DNA of 64,000 nt from JBPRGH01 sp051418055. GTDB taxonomy: Bacteria > Bacteroidota > Bacteroidia > Cytophagales > Cyclobacteriaceae. Both the position numbers and the translations under genes were made by a program. Under the pieces are notes generated by a model, which worked only from the letters and a program-made list of their open reading frames with translations, was not told the DNA's origin and did not search any database. The stretch lies in the NCBI GenBank assembly GCA_051418055.1, contig JBPRGH010000062.1, positions 124,001 to 188,000 on the forward strand. Direction: 5' to 3'. Shown here one piece after another: positions 44,574-53,500 of this stretch. The first letter of the stretch is position 1. Every line of letters starts with the position of its first letter.

Positions 44574-44779
44574 ATGTCAAAATACTGGGTAAATAATCGC
44601 ACGGATACCAATCCAAACAATGACCATGAAGTACATGTAGAAGGCTGCTCCAGGATGTCTTCGGACAAGAAATATCTTGAGGAATTTTCCAGTTGCAGCA
44701 GTGCAATAAGAGAAGCAAAAAAACTTATTCAAAAGTAGATGGTGGCGTAAGATGCATATCTGAATGCCATAATACCTGA
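44574..44779 (+). pseudogene. Small HEVH...CxxxCH protein, frame broken at a 7-A run
   Basis: The first frame encodes MSKYWVNNRTDTNPNNDHEV and so on, through VHVEGCSRM and SSAIREAKK, then stops at 44738 after LIQK. In the next frame the sequence runs TYSKVDGGVRCISECHNT to a TGA at 44779. The product of the two halves has the motifs of a widespread small Bacteroidota family, DHEVH...C, REAKKTY and the CxxxCH end. The total length, 206 bases, becomes 69 codons if the A7 run (44717-44723) has one more A. It could be a real mutation, programmed slippage or sequencing error. Confidence 0.75.
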
Positions 44780-45003
44780 TTTAAGAGACACAATAAATAG
44801 TCCCTCTGATAATTATTCTAAAGAAAAAATAAATATGGTATAATAACAACACCACTACTACATTTCTTAGCGTCTCGCTACGAACCTACTCCACTCTTCT
44901 TTCCCTTTGCTCTCTGCTCATCAATAACATTCTTCCAATAAAATTTTGAATTATAAAAATAATTTTTGTACTTGTATTTACGTCAACCAAAAATTATCAG
45001 GAA

Positions 45004-46668
45004 ATGAAATTCGCTGACCTGCATTGCCATCCCACTGGTAAATTATTTGCCATCTGGAGTTTAAAAAATGATGGATATCTTCTTCATGAAGAAAATCACC
45101 CCTGGCGCCTTGATTACATAAAGAATAATGCAGGACGACTTGCCAAAGGTACAAGAGCAGTTAGATATAGCCAATCAGACTTTGGACGAGGTATTCATGG
45201 CAGAACAAAAATAACATTTGCTTCTCTTTATCCTTTTGAACAAGGTTTTTTTAATCGTACAAGCCCACCATCCACATGGATAACTAGTCTGGCCAGAGCT
45301 CTTCATACTTCTTATCGGTTAAAATTTCTTGCTGCACATATTGCTACCAATACAAGTATTAAACGTCTGAGTTATATAAAAGGGAGACACTATGACTACT
45401 TTAAAGAGCTCAATAGAGAGTATGATTTTATAAAAAAAATGAGTGGCCGTCGTTCCCGGAACGAGCATTCTTTAGTTGCTTACTGGAATAGGGATGAGCA
45501 AAAAATTGAATATCTCGAAAAACCTGGCACCTATACCATTATCTCCAATACAAAGCAATCGGATGGAAACAAAAAGTATTGCCCTTCAAATAACATTGAA
45601 AATTGCATAGAAGATCTCGCGGAAGATGAAAAACTGGTTGTGCTTACTATTGAAGGAATAAATACCTTAAGCATGCACAATGGTTTTAAACATGTATCCG
45701 AAAAAGTTTTAATGGATCGTATCGTTGAAATAAAAAGGTGGGATCCTCCTATATTCTTTATCACTCTGGCTCACCATTTTAATAATAACCTTTGCGCTCA
45801 TGCACATAGCATGCCTACACTCGGTAAAATACTGGGATTTTTAGCTGATCCGGACCAAACAAAAAACATGAATAAAATGGAAGATGGCTCGGGGATAAAT
45901 CAATTAGGATTACGTGCTATCAAAAAACTTTTACACATAAATGGCGCCGAAGATGCCGAAGGAAATGGAAAGAGGATACTAATTGACGTAAAGCATATGA
46001 GCGCCCTTGCTCGACAGGATTTTTATGAAAAAATAATTAAGCCGTACAATCAGGGGAAACCTGAAGAAGATAAAATACCTGTGATAGCAAGTCATGTAGG
46101 TTATGCCGGAGTTAAGAAACTTGATGATCTTATTCGTAATTACGATAAAGAAGTTAACCTCTCACTCTCTGATGATGGAAATTTTAACCCCTGGAATATT
46201 AATTTATGTGATGATGATGTAAAAGAAATTGTCGAAAGCCGGGGCCTTATCGGCATCTGCTTTGACCAACGGGTTCTCGGTTTTGTCACTAACCCCTTAT
46301 CAAATTCCAAAGATAAAAAAACCGGAATCGAAAGGATCTTTTTAAATATAATAGGAATGGCTAATGGTTTGCCGGATGTACAAAAAAAATATCATCCGGA
46401 TAAATTCACTGTTTGGAATTGCTTTACTATAGGTACTGATCATGATGGTGTTATAGATCCGGTAGATGAATTCCCTACCATGTCGGAATTTCCGGATTTT
46501 TATAAGCAGCTCATTGATCGTCTGAAAAGATTTGAATTTAGGGAGGATTATGGATTCCATACTGAGGAAGATATTAAACGTGTTGTTGAAATGATCTGCT
46601 TTGGTAATGCATATACATTCCTCAAAAAACATTTCAATAAACCGGTAGGAGTAGCGATAGCCGGATAA
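45004..46668 (+). CDS. Peptidase M19 (renal dipeptidase)-like amidohydrolase, long, no signal peptide
   Basis: A 554-residue protein with all core motifs of the M19 family: FADLHCHP (His7, His9), VVLTIEGIN (bridging Glu), ILIDVKHMS, VIASHVGYAGV (His) and CFTIGTDHDGV (Asp near the end). Usual M19 proteins are 320-420 residues; the extra sequence lies mainly in about 30-190 and 260-320. No signal peptide or lipobox is present, unlike most M19 dipeptidases. The patatin gene starts 25 bp after its stop, so the two form an operon. The likely reaction is hydrolysis of a dipeptide or amide, substrate unknown. Confidence 0.85.
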   Translation: MKFADLHCHPTGKLFAIWSLKNDGYLLHEENHPWRLDYIKNNAGRLAKGTRAVRYSQSDFGRGIHGRTKITFASLYPFEQGFFNRTSPPSTWITSLARALHTSYRLKFLAAHIATNTSIKRLSYIKGRHYDYFKELNREYDFIKKMSGRRSRNEHSLVAYWNRDEQKIEYLEKPGTYTIISNTKQSDGNKKYCPSNNIENCIEDLAEDEKLVVLTIEGINTLSMHNGFKHVSEKVLMDRIVEIKRWDPPIFFITLAHHFNNNLCAHAHSMPTLGKILGFLADPDQTKNMNKMEDGSGINQLGLRAIKKLLHINGAEDAEGNGKRILIDVKHMSALARQDFYEKIIKPYNQGKPEEDKIPVIASHVGYAGVKKLDDLIRNYDKEVNLSLSDDGNFNPWNINLCDDDVKEIVESRGLIGICFDQRVLGFVTNPLSNSKDKKTGIERIFLNIIGMANGLPDVQKKYHPDKFTVWNCFTIGTDHDGVIDPVDEFPTMSEFPDFYKQLIDRLKRFEFREDYGFHTEEDIKRVVEMICFGNAYTFLKKHFNKPVGVAIAG

Positions 46669-46693
46669 GCAGCAACTAACTTAATAATCAATA

Positions 46694-48382
46694 ATGAAAA
46701 CCACCTTTAATTTTGGGCTTTGCCTGGCAGGAGCAGTATCTGCAGGAGCCTATACAGCAGGCGTATTAGATTATCTATTTGAAACACTTGATCGCTGGGA
46801 AAAAGCAAGAGATAATGGAATTAAAGTCCCAAAGCATAATGTAAAACTTAATGTAATAAATGGAACCTCCGCGGGTGGAATGACAGCAATTATTGCTGCA
46901 AGAGCATTATTTGAAGAATGGTATCCTATAACAGAGGATAAACGTGATGATGAAGCATTTAAAGCCAAAAACCTCCTCTACAATGCATGGGTAAATCTTG
47001 ATCGAAACAATGGAAAAGAGTTTGATTTCACACAATTATTAGATCCAAGTGATCTGAAAGAGCAGGCAAATTCTTTAGTGAATGCAGGTTTTGTTGATGA
47101 TATTGCCGCTCATACACTTTCAAAAACTCAAACTTCCATTCATAAAAAGTACTTGCAGCCAAATCTTGAGCTCTTGGTAACATTAACAAATCTAATTGGA
47201 CTTCCTTACCAATATAGCTTTAAAGGTGAGGGCCAAATTAGCGACCGCTATATTTCATCAAATCATATAGACTTCTTTCATTTCATGATTGAAAATGGCT
47301 CTGATGTAAAAACTGGCAGAATGCCTCTTAATTTCGAAAGTGGTGCTTATATGGGGGAAGCTCGTGATGCAGCAATAGCCACCGGTGCTTTTCCACTGGG
47401 CCTTAAAGCCCGAGTCCTTTCCCGTGAGAAAAAATTTGTAAATGAAAACAGGTTCATCAATCGTCACTATCCTACTGAAATAGATCTTTTACCTGATCAA
47501 ATGAAAACGCTTAATGTAGATGGTGGCGTGGTGAATAACGAGCCTTTTGAAGTGACTGAACAGATTTTGAGTGAATATGATAATAATCCTGATTCAACAG
47601 CTGCTAAAAATTCAAAATTTCAGATCCTTATTGATCCTTTTCCCACAACTTCTGTAAACTACAGGAAAATAGTAAAAGATTTTAAATATTCTACTGATCT
47701 TCTGAATATAGCTACAACCTTATACTCTACTATGCGGAGTCAGCTGCTTTTTAAACCAGCACATATCCAGGGTTTATTTGATGAAGATAACTACTCACGC
47801 TATATAGTAGCACCTGTCAATGACAGGGAAGAATTAAAACCATCACCAACCGATGAAGAAGATAATATATTTCCGAAAGAAGGCGAAAAAGCTATAGCTT
47901 GTGGAGCATTAGGAGGATTTAGTGGCTTTTTGGATAAACGCTTTAGAGAGCATGATTTTTACCTTGGACGGAGAAACTGTCAACGCTTTTTACGAAAACA
48001 TCTTGCAATTCCTGCAGATGCAAATAATGAGATAATAAACTATGGCTATAAAGATGGATTAGAAGCGGATTTTTCTTTTACCGATGGATCAGATAAAGTA
48101 TATCTGCCTATAATTCCCGATGTTACACCTGTCGGTATGGTAAACGATAAAGAAGAACCATATTATGAGATGTGGAAGAAACTCGATGAAAAAGAATTAT
48201 ATCAATATAAAAATGCCATAAAATCACGGCTTGCAATTATTATCAATCACATTGTGAAGCCCAAAAGCAGAATGATGAAAAGTGCAAAATGGTTGTTTTT
48301 AAAATTTGGTAAAGGTTCTATGGCAGATGAATTAATTAAAATAATGATTAAAAACCTGAAGGATCATAAGCTGATAAAATAA
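46694..48382 (+). CDS. Patatin-like phospholipase, no signal peptide
   Basis: A 562-residue protein with a patatin core: LAGAVSAGAYTAGVLDYLF (oxyanion loop), NGTSAGGMTA (Ser59 in GxSxG) and NVDGGVVNNEPFE (catalytic Asp in DGG, near 275). A long C-terminal part (about 350-562) has no known domain and contains KYLQPN- and LGRRNCQRF-type segments. No leader is present, so a cytoplasmic or effector-like role is possible. It probably cleaves acyl esters of membrane lipids, with the M19-like protein as partner in the same operon. Confidence 0.87.
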   Translation: MKTTFNFGLCLAGAVSAGAYTAGVLDYLFETLDRWEKARDNGIKVPKHNVKLNVINGTSAGGMTAIIAARALFEEWYPITEDKRDDEAFKAKNLLYNAWVNLDRNNGKEFDFTQLLDPSDLKEQANSLVNAGFVDDIAAHTLSKTQTSIHKKYLQPNLELLVTLTNLIGLPYQYSFKGEGQISDRYISSNHIDFFHFMIENGSDVKTGRMPLNFESGAYMGEARDAAIATGAFPLGLKARVLSREKKFVNENRFINRHYPTEIDLLPDQMKTLNVDGGVVNNEPFEVTEQILSEYDNNPDSTAAKNSKFQILIDPFPTTSVNYRKIVKDFKYSTDLLNIATTLYSTMRSQLLFKPAHIQGLFDEDNYSRYIVAPVNDREELKPSPTDEEDNIFPKEGEKAIACGALGGFSGFLDKRFREHDFYLGRRNCQRFLRKHLAIPADANNEIINYGYKDGLEADFSFTDGSDKVYLPIIPDVTPVGMVNDKEEPYYEMWKKLDEKELYQYKNAIKSRLAIIINHIVKPKSRMMKSAKWLFLKFGKGSMADELIKIMIKNLKDHKLIK

Positions 48383-48500
48383 TAAAACACATTTGGGCCA
48401 AAACTATAAATATTATCAATAGATCTCTGTGTAATAATAATATGGCAAGAGGGTCATGCTACCAGTCGTTACTAGCGCTGGAGGCAGACATAGATTGATG

Positions 48501-48710
48501 TTATTTGTCTATGGCATCCTTCACCTCTTCATCAAGCTCCTCAAATACGTTTCTAAGGATACAATGTACATGATTTGACATTATTACATACGCAAAAATT
48601 TCAGGTTATTTGTGCTCACGGCAATACTTCATACTTTCCAGAATAATATCCCTGTATTCCTGCTAAATATATCCACCCAGCCTACTACCGGGAAAGTCAA
48701 AAATATACAT
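48501..48710 (-). pseudogene. Relic of a Y1 (REP-associated tyrosine) transposase
   Basis: The minus strand reads MYIFDFPGSRLGGYI, stop, QEYRDIILESMKYCREHK, stop, then PEIFAYVIMSNHVHCILRN and FEELDEEVKDAIDK to a stop at 48501. The block YVIMSNHVH is the HUH-type histidine pair of IS200/RAYT transposases, and EYRDIILESMKYCREHK matches the helix before it. Two in-frame stops and a missing second half show decay. Nearby palindromes could be its REP partners. Confidence 0.75.
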
Positions 48711-48813
48711 GCGTTTGATCAGAGATTTGATATGTATTACCCATACATTTTGGTTGACCTAATATAAATATTAATTTTTTTAACTAACTCCGTAAAAAAT
48801 GGGAAATGATATT

Positions 48814-48854
48814 TAGGTGTAGCAGGAAGCTACACCTAGTTTAGCTACACCTGG
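48814..48854 (+). repeat. GGTGTAGC palindrome plus an extra half-site
   Basis: TAGGTGTAGC (48814-48823), short loop, GCTACACCTA (48829-48838), then AGCTACACCTGG (48843-48854). The last half-site equals the right arm of the hairpin at 35201-35212. Confidence 0.75.
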
Positions 48855-48894
48855 CTTTAGTATAAGCCCAAACCGTCTCTCGCATCTTCATGTT

Positions 48895-48922
48895 CCAAAC
48901 TAAAGACTCAAGACTAACTACT
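48895..48922 (-). repeat. AGTC heptamer array over the stop codon of 48921
   Basis: On the minus strand AGTAGTT, AGTCTTG, AGTCTTT, AGTTTGG. The TAG stop of the barrel gene (48923-48921) begins the array, as in the NmrA gene. Confidence 0.7.
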
Positions 48923-50585
48923 AAAAAACATACCCATAGCTCACCTGCCCCGTGAATTCATTGAACTGCTGACTGCTCTGCTCCGTGGCAAACCGGCGCA
49001 GCATGTTAAAAAAGAAGCTGACATTGTGCTTTTTCTTAAGGCTGTAGCTGCCGTTCAGGCGCACGTTCATGATCTTTGAGCTTAGTTTTTCATCAGTCAG
49101 CACCTGGTTGAAGGTACCGGTTAAACCTGCTCGTAATTTCTTTTCAAAAAAGGTCTTGCTGATAGTAGCTACTGGTCCGTAGGCTGTGCTGGTCATCTCC
49201 ACCATGCTGTTACGGTTGAAGTTGGCCGCCAGGGATACCGACAGGTTTAAAGGTGTAATGCCAAAGCGGTAGGCAAGGTTACTATTGATAAAATTGCTGT
49301 TGCGCGATGCTTCCAGGTTACTCTGCTCCTCCTCCATTACCTGGTAGGTGCCGGAAAAGAACATGCTTTTACAGTTTTCTTTGGAGCCAAAGCTATAGCC
49401 TATGGTTGCGGAGGCATTCTGGTTGATCTGGTAGAAATTCAGGGTGTCCAACTCGTTCTGGAAGAAAGGATCAAAGCGGGGGCGGATATTGGTGAAGGTG
49501 GTGAAGTTTGAGTAAGTGGTATTAATATTCCACTGCTGATCGGGGACATAGGAGATATTAATATTTACTACCATCCTTTCTGTGGCATTTACCTCGGTAT
49601 CGTCGAGGTTATTCTTTTGTAAACCTCCATTCACGGCAATATTCACCTTTTGCTCCAGTAATTTTACCGTACCGCCAAGGGTGATATTCTGGAGGTCATT
49701 GTTGAAATAATAAGCTCCCAGTGTGGTGTAGCCGGGATCTACTCGTTCAAAGGCGGCATGAACAGAAAACGATTTGCCTCCGTAATTTATGCTGCTGTTA
49801 AATGCGTTGTAATATTCAGTAGTGGCGGAGGATTGAAAAAGAGGTGTTGAGAGTTTAAAAATGCCAGATCCGTCCGTCTCTTCATCTGATCTGACATCTC
49901 TAGTTAAAGCACTTGTGGCATATTCGGCAGCAATGAATATCCTCTCGGTAATTTTTTTCCTGCCGGTTATGCTCATTACAAGGTTTTCCTGAGGCTTTAC
50001 ATCATCAGAAATAAAGATCTCTGAATTCAGCTCATCTCTTGCATGGAATAAGATAACATCAACAGCATCACCTTTATCAGCATATCCTACTTTTAAGCCA
50101 TAACCCATTCTTTTAAAAACAGAGGGATTTAATGAATCTCCAATAATTTCCTCATTTAACCGGCCGTACATGGCATTCAGCTTAAATTTACCGGGAGTCA
50201 ATTCAACTCCACCTCCTAAAAAAACATGTCCGGCAAGTGTATACCGGCTAAAACTCATGCTATTATATCCTATATAGGTTTTTATCCACTTATATTCCGG
50301 CGCTACGCCATAGCGGTTAAAGGGCTGAGAAAAAGCATGATCCTGGTTACTATAGGTAAATGAAAAAGGTATGCTCCAGCCATATAAGCTAATATTTAAC
50401 CCTGCGTTTAAAAACCAGTTCAAAGGATCACGACGGTTCTCTATACCGTAAGCATGGTAGCCAATTCCTGTTGAATTAAAAGACCCGGAAATTTTTAATG
50501 GCTGTTCTTCTGCTACATTTGAAAGATCCTGGGCGTGAGAGAAACCAGCTGTAAAGATCAATATGATCATCAAACACCTTCTCAT
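48921..50585 (-). CDS. Outer-membrane beta-barrel protein paired with the giant SprB protein
   Basis: A 554-residue exported protein (signal ending at SHAQ) with a continuous series of amphipathic strands and a last strand ...EFTGQVSYGYVF ending in Phe, as BAM substrates have. The gene overlaps the end of the SprB-repeat gene by 4 bp, so the two are coupled. SprB-type adhesins usually have a PorP/SprF-type partner of about 300 residues; this barrel is much longer and shows no PorP/SprF signature that I recognise. A role as surface anchor or export partner is inferred from position only. Confidence 0.8.
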   Translation of the reverse strand: MRRCLMIILIFTAGFSHAQDLSNVAEEQPLKISGSFNSTGIGYHAYGIENRRDPLNWFLNAGLNISLYGWSIPFSFTYSNQDHAFSQPFNRYGVAPEYKWIKTYIGYNSMSFSRYTLAGHVFLGGGVELTPGKFKLNAMYGRLNEEIIGDSLNPSVFKRMGYGLKVGYADKGDAVDVILFHARDELNSEIFISDDVKPQENLVMSITGRKKITERIFIAAEYATSALTRDVRSDEETDGSGIFKLSTPLFQSSATTEYYNAFNSSINYGGKSFSVHAAFERVDPGYTTLGAYYFNNDLQNITLGGTVKLLEQKVNIAVNGGLQKNNLDDTEVNATERMVVNINISYVPDQQWNINTTYSNFTTFTNIRPRFDPFFQNELDTLNFYQINQNASATIGYSFGSKENCKSMFFSGTYQVMEEEQSNLEASRNSNFINSNLAYRFGITPLNLSVSLAANFNRNSMVEMTSTAYGPVATISKTFFEKKLRAGLTGTFNQVLTDEKLSSKIMNVRLNGSYSLKKKHNVSFFFNMLRRFATEQSSQQFNEFTGQVSYGYVF

Positions 50586-53500
50586 TTGGATTTGATGATC
50601 TTTAAGCCACGGACATCATTATTACTTACTACCCTTAGGTGATAGGTACCACTCCTTTCTTTAGAAATATCAATATTAAACCGATAGAATATACCCTCAT
50701 CCCGGCTTATCCTTATCAGCTCTTTTCCAAAATTATCATATACAAAAACAGCTAAAGGTGCTTCCTGGTGCAAGGTAACATCTACAAAAAATTCACCGGT
50801 TGTAGGATTTGGATGCAGGCGAATGTTTTTTATCCCCGACTCTCCAAGCATTATCCTTCCATCTATATCGGGTGCCTCTGAAGGATCATACCATATAGTT
50901 GTTTTAGTTTGAGTATCATAACATTCACCTAGCCAGGCGGTCAAAGAAATATCATAAGTTCCTGCAGATTTATATGAGATCTGCGGCTGATGATCTGAGG
51001 GATCAATGATTTCAGCACCATCAGCAAACTCCCATGTAAGATAATCCGCTACAGGATAGCAGACTTCGGTAAGTAATAATGTATCACCGGCTATTAGTTC
51101 TGAGGCAGCGAGGAAATTTACCTCAAAGCTCTCCTCCGTTGTTATAACTTCAAAAGTGTCACGAACAATACAGCCTTGTGATGTGGTACCTTTTAGATAA
51201 TATATTCCCTCCTCTGCAAGCCCCACCTGCTGATTGCTACTTGTAAAACCATTGTCAGCAGTCCATTCATAGGTGAGGGAATCAATCCCGGGATCTAAGG
51301 AAGCCACCTGATCTTTACATAATGTTCTGGAGCCGCCAAGGTCAATAGCTATCAGAGGTGCCTCAGGTACAATTACATTTATTTCGTCAATACATCCGTT
51401 AGAATCTGTTACTGTAGCTTTATATTCCCCTGCTTTCAAATTTTGTGCTAAAGCGGTATTCTGTCTCAGGCTGTCATTCCATTCTATATGATATGGAGAA
51501 GTACCGCCAGAAATTAATACCTCAGAATATCCATTATCAAAACCATAGCAGACCGGACTAGCTGCATTAACAACAGTTATATCTAACGCGGCAGGTGCCT
51601 GTAATTCTATTTCCTGAAGATAAATACATCCGGTAGCATCGGTTATTTTAACCGTATAAATGCCTGCACAAAGATCTTCAGCCAAAGCAGACTTGTCACC
51701 TGTTTCCAGCCATTCATAAGAATATGGAGCTGTACCGCCATAAGCAACTACTTCAAGTGAGCCATCGCAGGAAGAGGCACATAAAGGAGAAACATTTTTC
51801 GAAACAATTAAAGAAATTAGTTCGGGGCCGTTTAGTAGTATTTCTTTTTCTTCCTCACAATGATTCACATCAGTAACATTTACTGAATATCTATCGGCAC
51901 ATAAAAAAGTTGCCAAGCTAGTATTCCTTGTTGAATCATCCTCCCAGCTATATATATATGGTGCCGTTCCTCCATAAGCAAACACTTCTATTTCACCTTC
52001 GCAATCTCCACTACATTCCGGTTGAATAGTAGCTAAAACATCTATTTGTAGTAATGAAGGAGCAGATAAGATAAATATGCTGTCACTAAAGCAATTTAAA
52101 GAATCCTTTACTTCTACCAGATATTCGCCTTTAGCCAAACCTGTCACCTCGGATACTCCGGCATTCAAACCGGGCCAGTAAAATTCAAAGTTATCGTTAC
52201 CTCCTGTAGCAGCTACTTTTATGCTTCCATCTTCGGAATCAGAACATAGAGGATTTATTGCTTCAATTAAATTCAATTCCAGCTTCTCCGGCTCATCTAT
52301 TGCAAAAGATCCTGAAACTTCACAGTTATTAGAATCTTTCATTTTAACACTATATTGACCGGCACATAAACCGTTCACAAATGACGAATCAGAATTATTT
52401 TGATCCCATAAATAAGTATAAAATCCTGTACCTCCATTGCCCTCAATGGATAATTCACCATCACAATCATTAAAACATGAGGCATCTTTTTTGGCTGATA
52501 AAATAATGTCTAAAGGATCCGGATCCTGGAGTATTGTAGTAAATTCAAATTCACATTCGTTGTTATCCTGCACAAGCACTGAATATTCACCGGCCCCTAA
52601 AGAATCAGCAATAGGATTACTTTCTCCAAAATTCCAGCTATAAGTGTAACCACTTGTTCCCCCTACTGCCTGAACCTCCAAAAAACCATTATAATCTCCG
52701 ACACAAAGCGGATCACCGGCTGCAATAACATTTATATAAAGCGAATCAGGAGCATTTACATTAGCCGTGAGAGAATCGGAACAGCCATTACTATCGTTTA
52801 TAGAGATTTTATAATCATTCTGGCGAAGATCATATTTAGCGTTTTGAACATACTCCGGAAAATCATTCCATTGAAAGCTGTAGGGTAAGGTACCACCATT
52901 CCCTGTTACTTCTACTGCTCCATCCGGGCTATAGGAGCAGGAAGCATTTCTTTTAAAAGCAGTATCTATTTCGAGTAACGCCGGCTCAACCAGGGTAATA
53001 GTATCTTTTATTGTGCAGAAATTATCATCATAAATAGTAGCCTGATAATTTCCATCACCAAGACTTGTTAAATTAAATTCATTAGTGTTTATGGAATCCC
53101 ACTCTATCTGCAGATCTCCTGTTCCTCCGGATGCGATAATGTTTATTTGCCCATCCTCATATGAAGCACATGAAGGATGGTCAATAGTAACTGAATCTAT
53201 CTTTATTATTTCCGGATCTTCTAATACAATTACTGTTGATGTTTCACATCCATTATCATCCTCTAATTCCACCGGATAATCACCAGCACATAAATTTTTT
53301 ACGGCCGATCCGGAGGTTTTTGACTCTGTCCATTTAAATGAATAGTCGCCAGTTCCACCTGTTGCAGCTAATTTAATTTCTCCATCACAATCTCCAAAAC
53401 AAGCTGGTTTAATAAGAGAATCGATATTAATTACCAGAGGGTCTGGCGTTCCGACTTTCAATTCTAATGCTGAAACACAGCCCCTGCTGTCTGTTACACG

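Larger units (their letters stand above)
48383..48920. other. Intergenic region with transposase relic and repeats, 538 bp
   Basis: Holds the Y1 transposase relic (48501-48710), an imperfect palindrome CCAGTCGTTA/TAGCGCTGG (48461-48480 region) and the GGTGTAGC repeats (48814-48854). Confidence 0.6.

Noticed and set aside
44780..45003. Additional small gene before the M19 gene
   Set aside because: Frames are short, contain many stops and have no start context.
48921..50585. PorP/SprF-family partner
   Set aside because: Length of 554 residues and lack of recognisable PorP/SprF motifs; called only as beta-barrel.
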